DNA from: Helicobacter jaachi
Lineage (GTDB): Bacteria; Campylobacterota; Campylobacteria; Campylobacterales; Helicobacteraceae
Assembly: GCF_000763135.2 (NCBI RefSeq)
Contig: NZ_JRPR02000003.1
Location: forward strand, 1-64,000
Reading direction: 5' to 3'
DNA length: 64,000 nt
Part shown: positions 1 through 7,699 of the stretch, piece by piece
Layout of the letters: each line of letters starts with the position of its first letter
How positions within the stretch are numbered: the first letter of the stretch is position 1
Program-made: the position numbers and the translations under genes
Notes under the pieces: generated by a model
The model's database searches: none
Told to the model about the DNA's origin: nothing
The model's input: the letters and a program-made list of their open reading frames with translations, nothing else

Positions 1-251
1 TAATCAAGCAGATAAAAATGTGCATTTGGAAAAAGATGTGCTAAATGAAAGCTTAATGTCCCACCACCACAGGCTAAATCTGCTATGCGTAAAGGTGCAT
101 TTGCATCTAACTTGCCCACGTTTATAGAATCTAGCAAGAGAGATTCTAATGCCTTTTGCTGCTCGGTTTTCTGCACAGATTTTGCGTAATACTGCTTTGC
201 TAAGTGTTTATCTGCCTCCATAGCACGCAAATAATTGTCTTTTTTCATCAT
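1..251 (-). CDS. SAM-dependent methyltransferase, 3' end outside window
   Basis: N-terminal 83 codons of a class I methyltransferase; the rest lies beyond base 1. It starts at ATG 251 (a second ATG follows at 248), preceded by AAGGAT. The SAM-binding loop IADLACGGGTLSFHLAH is visible. From base 1 to about 189 the DNA is almost identical to 2599-2787 inside the methyltransferase at 2016-2858, while the first ~20 residues differ, so the two genes are paralogues that have exchanged or recently shared this segment. It follows the aminotransferase at 258-1508 by 6 bases in the same operon. A sugar O- or N-methyltransferase for the surface glycan is inferred from the context; the acceptor is unknown. 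Confidence 0.8.
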   Translation of the reverse strand, partial: MMKKDNYLRAMEADKHLAKQYYAKSVQKTEQQKALESLLLDSINVGKLDANAPLRIADLACGGGTLSFHLAHLFPNAHFYLLD

Positions 252-257
252 CTATCC

Positions 258-1508
258 TTAATTATATTTCCTAAACACAGGCTTTACCACAGGGCTATGC
301 AAATATGCCCCAATGCCTTCTTTTAACGCCTTTTTATACACCTCTAGGCTCTTAGCAAATGCCTCTAGTGTGCGCTCTAGCTCAGTTTTTTTATGCGCAT
401 AGCTCATCGCAATGCAAGGGAATAAAATCTTATGACGTAGCATTTCTTGCAAAAATAGCGTGCGGTATGCGAGGCTAGATTCTCTATTTTCATCAAATGT
501 CAAAATATAGGGCTGACACTCCACGCCTGTAGCGATACAATGCTCACTTAAACCCAAATCCTTAGCAATGCTATTAAACCCATGCACAATCTGCCGCCCA
601 TAATCCCACAAATACTCTACAACATTTGGTGCCATCTCCGCGCCATGAGTGGTAGAGAGTAAAAATACCCGCTCACTACCCTCAAACTCAATGCTCCCTA
701 GCTGCATGATTTCACGCTTGCCTGCCACAGCGGCGACAGAAAAGCCATTTGCCATAGCCTTGCCAAAGGTGCATAAATCAGGACACACGCCATAATAATA
801 CTGCGCGCCCTTAATATGCCACCGAAAGCCTGTAATCATCTCATCTAAAATCATCACCGCGCCGTATTTATCGCACAGTGAGCGCACATTATGCAAGAAA
901 TTATTTTTGGGGTGCTCTACATTGCTAGGCTCTAAAATCACGCAAGCAATGCTTTTTGGGTGCTTCTCAAAGAGTGCTTGCAGCGAATCGATATCATTGT
1001 AGTGGAAAGTGAGCGTATCATCTTGAATACTCTTTGGGATACCGCGCTTTACCTCCGTGCTGCCGATAAACCAATCATCATAGCTAAAAAACGGGTGCTC
1101 TAAACAGCGCGCAATGAGTGTGCGCCCAGTGTAGGCGCGTGAGAGCTTTACTGCCGCACTTGTAGCAGTAGAGCCATTTTTGGTAAATTTCACCATATCT
1201 ACACTATCGATTGCCTCAATAAGTGTTTGCGCGGCTTCTAGCTCGATGAGTGAGGGGCGTGTGAGGTTATTCCCATACTGCATTTGCTGCATTGCCGCAG
1301 CATTTACTCTAGGGTCTGCATAGCCGATACACACGGCGCGCAACGCCATGCCATAGTCTAAAAATTCTTGCTCATTTTCATCATACACATACGCACCGCT
1401 ACCACGTTTTAGAATCTGTGGCGCATTGCTTGGGTATTGGTCAAAGCCGCGCGAGTAGGTATGCGCGCCGCCGGGAATGGCGCGTAGGAGTTGGGATTGG
1501 TAGGTCAT
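258..1508 (-). CDS. Glutamate-1-semialdehyde aminomutase-like PLP aminotransferase (class III)
   Basis: A 416-residue fold-type I PLP enzyme of the HemL-like class III family. The motif DEMITGFR (222-229) carries the cofactor-binding aspartate and FGKAMANG carries the Schiff-base lysine, K250. The position among CMP-nonulosonate synthetase and methyltransferase genes argues for a role in glycan sugar or acyl-group amination and not in haem synthesis; HemL-like proteins of this kind occur in surface polysaccharide clusters. A separate hemL elsewhere in the genome would be expected, which cannot be seen here. The gene is co-directional with the operon and ends 6 bases before the next methyltransferase. 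It has no homopolymer tract, unlike most neighbours. Confidence 0.8.
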   Translation of the reverse strand: MTYQSQLLRAIPGGAHTYSRGFDQYPSNAPQILKRGSGAYVYDENEQEFLDYGMALRAVCIGYADPRVNAAAMQQMQYGNNLTRPSLIELEAAQTLIEAIDSVDMVKFTKNGSTATSAAVKLSRAYTGRTLIARCLEHPFFSYDDWFIGSTEVKRGIPKSIQDDTLTFHYNDIDSLQALFEKHPKSIACVILEPSNVEHPKNNFLHNVRSLCDKYGAVMILDEMITGFRWHIKGAQYYYGVCPDLCTFGKAMANGFSVAAVAGKREIMQLGSIEFEGSERVFLLSTTHGAEMAPNVVEYLWDYGRQIVHGFNSIAKDLGLSEHCIATGVECQPYILTFDENRESSLAYRTLFLQEMLRHKILFPCIAMSYAHKKTELERTLEAFAKSLEVYKKALKEGIGAYLHSPVVKPVFRKYN

Positions 1509-2015
1509 AGTTTATTGCTCCTTTTTTAAAATTTTGTTAAGGATTGCTCTTTGGGTATTCAATTTGACTGCGCGGACTCTACTGCTTCACTGCGGCATAT
1601 GTCTAATACGCCTCGTGCGCAGTAGAATCCTAAGAGCCAAAGCAACACCTCAAAACAAGGGTATCCGCTCGTCTGCTCTCAAGCAGGCGATGTTTCTTTA
1701 GTAAATACTAGAATCCTTTTGCGCTCTGTTTGCATTGGCTTTAAATCTTTGCGCGATAAATCACCACGCAGACGCACAAGCAAAACAGCGCGCCTTTAGA
1801 TTCTGCAAACACATAGAATCTAGATTCCCACAGAATCTAAATTTGTGCAGATTTCTAGAATCTAGATTCTCTAAGCGTGTTGGGCTAAACGTCAAAGAGT
1901 GGCTATTCACTTCCTTGCCTCCAAAATGCCCCAATTCATTAGCATTCCCGCTGAAATCTGCAGCCTCTTCACATGCGCTTCCTTAATATCTTGCATTACA
2001 GAATCTGCTTTATCT
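1509..2015. other. 507-base gap without a convincing gene
   Basis: This gap contains a TTAAGGATTGCTCTTT...AAATACTAGAATCC element (1537-1722) that shares ends with elements at 28043 and 39101. It also holds a dense cluster of the AGAATCTA/TAGATTCT octamer at about 1797-1877. A minus-strand frame open from 2031 to about 1915 is the alternative C-terminal tail of the upstream methyltransferase when its G tract is 8 or 11 long. Short plus-strand open frames here lack ribosome-binding sites and family resemblance. Confidence 0.6.
1537..1722. repeat. Copy A of a repeat with conserved ends
   Basis: Begins TTAAGGATTGCTCTTTGGG and ends TAAATACTAGAATCCTTTTG. The ends resemble those of the elements at 28043-28170 and 39101-39232 while the middles differ. 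GGATTGCTCTTTGGG is also close to the reverse complement of the sequence at about 39280-39292. Confidence 0.4.
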
Positions 2016-2858
2016 TTATTCTTGCATTTCGCCCCCCCCCGTAAAATCATTGCTATTTGCACTTTGCGCGTTATTTGCATAAACATTTGTCATCTGCCCC
2101 ACAAACGCGCCGCCAAAGTCGGCATCTACTTTGATTTTTTCCACATCTTCTAGCACGCGCACACTATAAGTGGCAATGCCTCTATGCGTAGTGCGCGGGA
2201 AGTCGATATGTGGGTTAAATTCATGGATACAAAACTCCGCATAGTTTCGCAGCAGCTTTTGCATAGTAGGTAGGCTAAAGGTGCTATATCTCCCCCAAAT
2301 ACCTGCCTTGCCAGATTCTCTAGTTAAGTCCCTAAACTCACATTGCAAATCTACATCAAATTCCGTGTTAAATAAGCTTGAGGCATATAAGCTGCCATGC
2401 GGCTTTAAAACCCGCCTTACCTCCTCTACAATTTCACTAAGCATCTTTTCATCAAATATTAAAAATACACCCCAGCAAAACACCAAATCAAAGCTCTCAT
2501 CGCTAAAAGGCAGCGCGCGTAAATCACCCTCTATAAACTCCATGCGGTCTAAAAATGGTGCATTAATCTCTTGTGCTAGCTTTAATCCATCGCTATTGTA
2601 ATCAAGCAGATAAAAATGTGCATTTGGAAAAAGATGTGCTAAATGAAAGCTTAATGTCCCACCACCACAGGCTAAATCTGCTATGCGTAAAGGTGCATTT
2701 GCATCTAACTTGACCGCGTTTATAGAATCTAGCAAGAGAGATTCTAATGCCTTTTGCTGCTCGGTTTTCTGCACAGATTTTGCAAAGTAGTTTTTCGTGC
2801 TTTGCTTATCCATCTGCGCGGCTTTGAGATAATCATCTCTTTGAATGTTATTTTTCAT
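2016..2858 (-). CDS. SAM-dependent methyltransferase with tract-controlled C-terminal tail
   Basis: A 280-residue class I methyltransferase (family 11/25 type): IADLACGGG (59-67) is motif I, followed by an acidic residue in YLLDYNSD and by DLVFCWGVF. The start ATG 2858 overlaps the stop of the upstream CMP-sugar synthetase (ATGA), so the two are translationally coupled. A G9 tract at 2032-2040 precedes the last five codons (EMQE and stop). At tract length 8 or 11 the frame would run on about 40 residues to 1899-1915; at 10 it would stop after about ten. Residues 24-86 are encoded by DNA nearly identical to bases 1-189. Methylation of a nonulosonic acid or its acyl group is inferred from context. 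Confidence 0.85.
   Translation of the reverse strand: MKNNIQRDDYLKAAQMDKQSTKNYFAKSVQKTEQQKALESLLLDSINAVKLDANAPLRIADLACGGGTLSFHLAHLFPNAHFYLLDYNSDGLKLAQEINAPFLDRMEFIEGDLRALPFSDESFDLVFCWGVFLIFDEKMLSEIVEEVRRVLKPHGSLYASSLFNTEFDVDLQCEFRDLTRESGKAGIWGRYSTFSLPTMQKLLRNYAEFCIHEFNPHIDFPRTTHRGIATYSVRVLEDVEKIKVDADFGGAFVGQMTNVYANNAQSANSNDFTGGGEMQE
2032..2040 (-). repeat. G9 phase-variation tract (methyltransferase tail)
   Basis: Gene-sense context is GATTTTAC-G9-CGAAAT. It lies five codons before the current stop and switches the C-terminus of the methyltransferase. Confidence 0.8.
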
Positions 2859-3589
2859 AAAAGCTCCTTGTGTGTGTTTATCATGGCTTCAATCATCGCA
2901 AAATCATCGCCATCATCGACTTCTAAACTCTGCCACTTTGGCATGATAAAGCCTAGCGTGTGCGCATGATAGAAGTTCCTATGCGCTAAAAGCGCGCCTA
3001 TTTCACTAACATAAATGCTCCCCTCAAAAAAATACACAGGAGCAATGTCTTGACGCCGTAAGGGCGCAAAATGATTATTTTCATAAGAGCGGATAAAGCC
3101 ATTTTCTAGCCGCACTAAAAAGGCGGGATTGCTAGATTCTGTAGCGGCTATGCCTACAAGCGCGCTAGCTTTTTCATGTGCGCAAAGTGTGCGTATCGCC
3201 CTATCGATGTCGCCCTCACGCGCTGGGCTATTTCTCACCCTTAGCGGGCTTGTGGGCTCTAAAAGCACAATGTAATCAAACTCTTTTTGAAGATTTTGCT
3301 TATAGAATCTAATACAATGTTCTAATACATCAAAGGTGCTAGTCGTATCACTTGCTAAGTTTTTTGGACGCAAAAATGGCACATTTGCTCCATAATCTTT
3401 AGCAATCTCTGCATACACACTAGAATCTGTGCTAACCACTACTTCATCGATATACTTAGAATCTAACGCAGATTCTATACTCCATGCTAAAAGTGGCTTA
3501 CCACAAAGGCTTTTAATATTTTTATCCGGTAATCCCTTGCTCCCACTTCTAGCAGGGATAATGGCTAGAAAACGTTTACCCTCAAACAT
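2855..3589 (-). CDS. CMP-nonulosonic acid cytidylyltransferase (NeuA/PseF/PtmB family)
   Basis: A 244-residue CTP:acylneuraminate cytidylyltransferase. The start chosen is ATG 3589 (MFEGKRFLAIIPARSGSKG), two bases after the stop of the upstream fused gene; an upstream extension to ATG 3712 is open but its 41 residues resemble nothing in the family. The nucleotide-binding loop IPARSGSKGLPDKN, the DSSVYAEIA region and the LEPTSPLR motif are present. The N-terminal ~115 residues are nearly identical, in DNA as well as protein, to the modules at 5711 and 8599, whereas the C-terminal half (from about REGDIDRAI) is different. The C-terminal half carries much of the sugar specificity in this family, so a different nonulosonic acid may be activated. 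It overlaps the next methyltransferase start. Confidence 0.88.
   Translation of the reverse strand: MFEGKRFLAIIPARSGSKGLPDKNIKSLCGKPLLAWSIESALDSKYIDEVVVSTDSSVYAEIAKDYGANVPFLRPKNLASDTTSTFDVLEHCIRFYKQNLQKEFDYIVLLEPTSPLRVRNSPAREGDIDRAIRTLCAHEKASALVGIAATESSNPAFLVRLENGFIRSYENNHFAPLRRQDIAPVYFFEGSIYVSEIGALLAHRNFYHAHTLGFIMPKWQSLEVDDGDDFAMIEAMINTHKELL
3245..3571 (-). repeat. Cytidylyltransferase N-terminal cassette, copy 1
   Basis: About 330 bases nearly identical to 5357-5690 and to 8115-8440. Similarity stops sharply on the 3' side of the LEPTSPLR codons. Confidence 0.8.
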
Positions 3590-3590
3590 C

Positions 3591-5711
3591 TTAAGCCACC
3601 ATCGCGCCATGAGATAGGGTAGCAGAGTGATAAGCATGCAATGTAGTGAGCGTACGCGGCACAATAGGGCATGTGCGCAAAACAAGTGGCGTAAGAGAGA
3701 AAGGAGATTCATTTAGTTCCCCTCCACTCGCTTTTGCCCATGTTCTCTTTGCCCCCCCCCCGTTAAATTGTGTGTTTAATTGCTTTGTATTTAGTTGTTT
3801 AAACACATCGGGGAAATGCTGCGATTTGCTTTCAATAGATTCTAGGAGGTCAAGGATTGTGGCATCTTTTTCTAGAGTGTTTGGGAATAGGCTTGGGTCA
3901 TTGTGATTTAGGGCGTTTAGAAAGGCTTGCATTTCTTTGATGTAGGGTTCTTCTGGGTTAATGTATTGTGCTTCTATAGTGCCTTGCTCAAATGGGATAT
4001 GCGCCCAATCTTGCATAGTCGTATTAATGTAGCTTAGGCAGTTTGTATCTTGCGTGTAGTGGATAATACCCTCACTCCCTAAGATTCTAAGCTCCCGGCT
4101 TGCTTTGGGTTGAGAGAGCACCTCGATAGTAAGATTAAGCGCGATACCGCTTTCAAAGCATAAAAGCGCGTGGTATAAATCACTAATAGGTGCGTGTATA
4201 TCGCTATATTTGCCATAAAGCCCGCTAATTGCGTTTGCTTTGCCAAAGAGTGCGCATAGCCAAGTAAGCTCAAAAGGCACGATTTCGCGTCCGCCACCTG
4301 TATCGTAACGACTTACATAAAAATCGCTAATATCCTCCCACGGGTGCCAGCTAGGGAGATACTGCCCTGTATGGTAGTTTATGCTTAAAATTGCTCCAAT
4401 GGTTTTGCGCTCTAGGAGTGCGCGCAGATTCTCAACTAGCTGTGAAAAATACATTGTGCTACTAGGGATAATGAGTGTGTCTTGATTTGCGCGCTTTGAG
4501 AGGGCTAAGATGCGCTCTTTTTCTACAACCGATGCTTCAATAAAGCAGTGGATATTGTGCCTTGCAGCGATTTCTGCATAGTGCATGTGCAAATGCGGTG
4601 GTGTAGAGATGATAAATACATCAATTTTATGCTTTTCCATGGCAAGCTCGAGGCTATCAAATGTGGGAATATGGTATTTCTCCTCTGTTTCTTTGCGTCT
4701 GTCTGAACGCACATCAAAGCCGATGATATGTGCTTGCAAGCCTAGTGCGATGAGATTTCTCACGCGCCGCTTGCCCATAGAGCCTAGCCCGATAATAAGA
4801 AATGTACTCATGGTATCTCCTTGTGTGGTGGTGTGTGAGGGTGTTGGGGTGGATTCTAAGTGGTTAGTGTGTGTGGAGTGTGGTTGTGGGGCGTTAGATT
4901 CTATGAGGCTAGATTCTATAGGGCTTGTATGCGTGTTTTGCAAAGATTTTGTAGCATTAGGCGCGGGGTTAGATTCTGTGATGAGTTGTGTGGAGCGGTG
5001 GTGCATGGGATAAAAGGCTTTCATCATCGTTTCAATACACAAAAAATCGCATATATCATCAATCTCATAGCACTGATGGGGCTTAATCTCATAATACGCG
5101 CAATGCTTGGTGTAAAATGTCTGCTCTGCTAGCAGGGCGGTGGTTTTAGCGATATATGCTACGCCATAGGGGAAGTAGAGTGGCTCATTATCTTGGCGGC
5201 GCGTGGTTTTAGGCAGGGTAGGTAAAAAGGGCTTAAGGATATTATCTTGCACGCGCTTTAAGATAGCGGGGTGTTCTTTTACTGCGCCTATGGTAGAGAG
5301 CGAGCTAGCATTTTGGGCGATAAGCTTTGCAATGGCATTATCAATATCATCGCACTCGCGCAGCGGGCTTGTGGGCTCTAAAAGCACAATGTAGTCAAAC
5401 TCTTTTTGAAGATTTTGCTTATAGAATCTAATGCAATGCTCTAAGACATCAAAGGTGCTAGTCGTATCACTTGCTAAGTTTTTTGGACGCAAAAATGGCA
5501 CATTTGCTCCATAATCTTTAGCAATCTCTGCATACACACTAGAATCTGTGCTTACCACTACTTCATCGATATACTTAGAATCTAACGCAGATTCTATACT
5601 CCATGCTAAAAGTGGCTTACCACAAAGGCTTTTAATATTTTTATCCGGTAATCCCTTGCTCCCACTTCTAGCAGGGATAATGGCTAGAAATGTATATCCT
5701 TGATACATCAT
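3591..5711 (-). CDS. CMP-nonulosonate synthetase fused to Gfo/Idh/MocA oxidoreductase
   Basis: A 706-residue two-domain frame. Residues 1 to ~240 are a cytidylyltransferase (IPARSGSKGLPDKN, LEPTSPLR) whose first half is the cassette shared with 3245 and 8115. Residues ~240-300 are a Ser/Thr/His/Pro-rich linker coded by several AGATTCTA-type octamers. Residues 301-650 are a Gfo/Idh/MocA-type dehydrogenase with the Rossmann loop GLGSMGKRR; the usual EKP is replaced by EASVVEKE. An internal ATG at 4811 with AAGGAG just upstream could also yield the oxidoreductase alone. The G10 tract (3752-3761) at residue ~650 is followed by a 55-residue tail ending TAA, two bases before the next ATG. An 11- or 8-base tract would instead end the frame in an ATGA overlap with ATG 3712. 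Confidence 0.82.
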   Translation of the reverse strand: MMYQGYTFLAIIPARSGSKGLPDKNIKSLCGKPLLAWSIESALDSKYIDEVVVSTDSSVYAEIAKDYGANVPFLRPKNLASDTTSTFDVLEHCIRFYKQNLQKEFDYIVLLEPTSPLRECDDIDNAIAKLIAQNASSLSTIGAVKEHPAILKRVQDNILKPFLPTLPKTTRRQDNEPLYFPYGVAYIAKTTALLAEQTFYTKHCAYYEIKPHQCYEIDDICDFLCIETMMKAFYPMHHRSTQLITESNPAPNATKSLQNTHTSPIESSLIESNAPQPHSTHTNHLESTPTPSHTTTQGDTMSTFLIIGLGSMGKRRVRNLIALGLQAHIIGFDVRSDRRKETEEKYHIPTFDSLELAMEKHKIDVFIISTPPHLHMHYAEIAARHNIHCFIEASVVEKERILALSKRANQDTLIIPSSTMYFSQLVENLRALLERKTIGAILSINYHTGQYLPSWHPWEDISDFYVSRYDTGGGREIVPFELTWLCALFGKANAISGLYGKYSDIHAPISDLYHALLCFESGIALNLTIEVLSQPKASRELRILGSEGIIHYTQDTNCLSYINTTMQDWAHIPFEQGTIEAQYINPEEPYIKEMQAFLNALNHNDPSLFPNTLEKDATILDLLESIESKSQHFPDVFKQLNTKQLNTQFNGGGAKRTWAKASGGELNESPFSLTPLVLRTCPIVPRTLTTLHAYHSATLSHGAMVA
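3752..3761 (-). repeat. G10 phase-variation tract (oxidoreductase tail)
   Basis: Context AATTTAAC-G10-CAAAGAG. All three lengths stay open for at least 17 codons; 10 reads to the next gene, 11/8 reads to an ATGA overlap at 3712, 9/12 stops at the intervening GAACTAA. Confidence 0.85.
5357..5690 (-). repeat. Cytidylyltransferase N-terminal cassette, copy 2
   Basis: Nearly identical to 3245-3571 and similar to 8115-8440; it codes for the CTP-binding half of the fused synthetase at 5711. Confidence 0.8.
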
Positions 5712-5771
5712 GCCACTCCCGCGAAAGCAGTAGAATGATAAAAAAAGACAAGAGAGGGATTATGTTTTAGA

Positions 5772-7502
5772 TTATCCCCCCCCCCCGTTAAATATAGGAT
5801 TATTAGCTCTTGTTAGCATAAATTCTACAAATGCAAAATCAAGCGGCGTGTCAATATCTATGCTGCGCTCTTCTGGCATGATAAATAGCCCTGTATTTGG
5901 CGTAAAAACACTCTCATGCTCGAGTAGTGCTGCGCGCTTCCAAATATAAATGCTTGCATTCATATCATAGCATTTAGGTGCGTCCTGTCGGCGCAAGATG
6001 GGCTTGCTAGGGCGCTTGCTTAAATCAACCCGGCTCATATCGCCCTCCTCAAAGATTTCTACAAGATTGAAATAAGGATTTTTACGCGCGGGCGCAGCAG
6101 TGATTAAAATATCATTATTATCACGCACAAATTGCGCATACGCCTCTGTAATATCGCTCACAAGGCGCAGCGGGCTTGTCGCATCTAAATCAAACACCAC
6201 ATCAAAGCGCGTATTGTAATGTGCTTCACTTCTTAGTAAGGCATCGCGTATTGCGCCTAGCTTACCCGCCTCATCAGTTGCAAGTGCTGCTTCGCGCAAG
6301 AAAAACACCTCCGCACCCCATTCCTGCCCCACGCGTGCAATTTCCTTAGAATCTGTAGTTAGCACAATATGCTCAAAAAGCCGTGATTGCAGGGCTTGGA
6401 GGATAGTATGGGCGATGAGGGGCTTACCGGCAAGTGGCGTGATATTTTTATTTTTCACGCCTTTACTGCCCCCACGCGCGCCGATAACACAAAGAATGTT
6501 TTGCTGTAGTTTCATGTTTTTTATCCTTGAGATGGTGTGCATAAGGCGCACAGATTCTGTGAGATTGGGCAGGATATCGCGTTTTTTGGCGAGACTAGCT
6601 AGGGGCTTTGGGAGTTTAGTTTGCAAAAAGCCAGCATGGTGCAGGACGCTTTGGTGCATAGTAGCAAAAAGCTCATTACGCGTAAAAGTTATAGAATCTA
6701 GGTGGCTTTTGGCATATGTGTCTGTAGTGGTAAGCGTGTTTTGCACTAAGTCAAGCTCATATTCATACGCGCTAGTTTGTACGCGCACAAGGCGTCTAGG
6801 CTGCTTGCTAAAATAATCAACACTAAGATTTATCAATGTGCCTTGCGCGGTGGTGGCAATAAGATTTAGGCTATCATCGCTTGTAATCTCAAGCTCTGAA
6901 ATCTTGCCATTAAAGCCAGCGATTTGCTTAAACTCCCCAAAAAGCCACTGCGCATAATCAAGCTCATGGCTTAAATCAAGTAGCACACCCCCGCCCATGT
7001 ACTCTTGCGCGCTATAAACTGCTCTATAATCTACACCCTCACGCCATAGCGGTAAATATGAGCCGCAAGAAATTTGCGCAAAATAGGGCTTATGCGCGCT
7101 ATCAAGATTATGCAATGTTTCTTTTAAACGCCACAAAAGCGGGTGGAACCGCAGACAAAAGCCTACGACGATAGTGTTTTTACCCTGATTGGGGTTAGCC
7201 ATAAGAGGCGCAAAGTCGGTATCATGAAAAGAAGCAGCGCACAAGGGCTTTTCAACAAAAATGATTTTATGCTCTAGCATAGAATCTAGTGTGCGCAAGT
7301 AGCGTAAATGCGTATGTGTGGGCGAAGCGATGATGTAGTAATCAAAGGCTTTTATATCTTTTAGTGCATTGAGGCTTGGGTAGGCGTTTGGCAGGGACTT
7401 AGAGCTAATGAGTGTGCAGGTAGTATTAAAGTAGGTTTGCAAGACCTCTGCATGTCGCGCTCCAATGGAGCCATAACCGATAATAAGCACTTTAAGCGGC
7501 AT
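5772..7502 (-). CDS. Gfo/Idh/MocA oxidoreductase fused to CMP-sugar cytidylyltransferase
   Basis: A 576-residue frame with the reverse domain order of its downstream neighbour. Residues 1 to ~325 are an oxidoreductase: Rossmann loop GYGSIGARH, catalytic-region EKPL, and GGGVLLDLSHELD typical of Gfo/Idh sugar dehydrogenases. Residues 330-570 are a cytidylyltransferase (VIGARGGSKGVKNKN, FDLDATSPLR) only distantly related to the other three in the window. An internal ATG at 6515 preceded by AAGGATAAAAAAC could start the second domain alone, so the fusion may be a lost stop codon between two genes. The frame ends directly after the G11 tract (5776-5786); with 10 or 13 G it would continue about 20 residues and end in a TGATG overlap with the next start. 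Probable role: making and activating a nonulosonic acid variant. Confidence 0.82.
   Translation of the reverse strand: MPLKVLIIGYGSIGARHAEVLQTYFNTTCTLISSKSLPNAYPSLNALKDIKAFDYYIIASPTHTHLRYLRTLDSMLEHKIIFVEKPLCAASFHDTDFAPLMANPNQGKNTIVVGFCLRFHPLLWRLKETLHNLDSAHKPYFAQISCGSYLPLWREGVDYRAVYSAQEYMGGGVLLDLSHELDYAQWLFGEFKQIAGFNGKISELEITSDDSLNLIATTAQGTLINLSVDYFSKQPRRLVRVQTSAYEYELDLVQNTLTTTDTYAKSHLDSITFTRNELFATMHQSVLHHAGFLQTKLPKPLASLAKKRDILPNLTESVRLMHTISRIKNMKLQQNILCVIGARGGSKGVKNKNITPLAGKPLIAHTILQALQSRLFEHIVLTTDSKEIARVGQEWGAEVFFLREAALATDEAGKLGAIRDALLRSEAHYNTRFDVVFDLDATSPLRLVSDITEAYAQFVRDNNDILITAAPARKNPYFNLVEIFEEGDMSRVDLSKRPSKPILRRQDAPKCYDMNASIYIWKRAALLEHESVFTPNTGLFIMPEERSIDIDTPLDFAFVEFMLTRANNPIFNGGGG
5776..5786 (-). 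repeat. G11 phase-variation tract (fusion protein C-terminus)
   Basis: Context ATATTTAAC-G11-ATAATC. Currently the frame stops at the TAA right after it; at G10/G13 it reaches the start of the next gene with a TGATG overlap. Confidence 0.85.
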
Positions 7503-7699
7503 TTAGGCAGCCTCGCTTAAAGTAAGAGCGGAGATGGTAGCTGTGTTGCCATGGGTATTGCACAGCGCGATAGGTGTAGATTCTATGGTATTTTGAGAAT
7601 CTAGTGTGGATTTGAGATGCGGCATTTGGCACGCAAATATAGGCGATATACATGCATGCGCTATAGAATCTAGCGCCCGCACAAGAGTGCGCGTAAAAT

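Noticed and set aside
258-1508. hemL (glutamate-1-semialdehyde aminomutase of haem synthesis)
   Set aside because: The fold is shared but the glycan-operon setting and sequence drift at the N-terminus favour a locus-specific aminotransferase; not proven.
1735-2153. Two short plus-strand open frames in the gap after the aminotransferase
   Set aside because: No ribosome-binding site, no family resemblance, and they run through repeat sequence and the antisense of a methyltransferase.
3590-3712. 41-residue N-terminal extension of the CMP synthetase from ATG 3712
   Set aside because: The family begins at MFEGKRFLAIIPAR; the extension has no similarity and ATG 3589 is placed right after the upstream stop. 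It could matter only for translational coupling.
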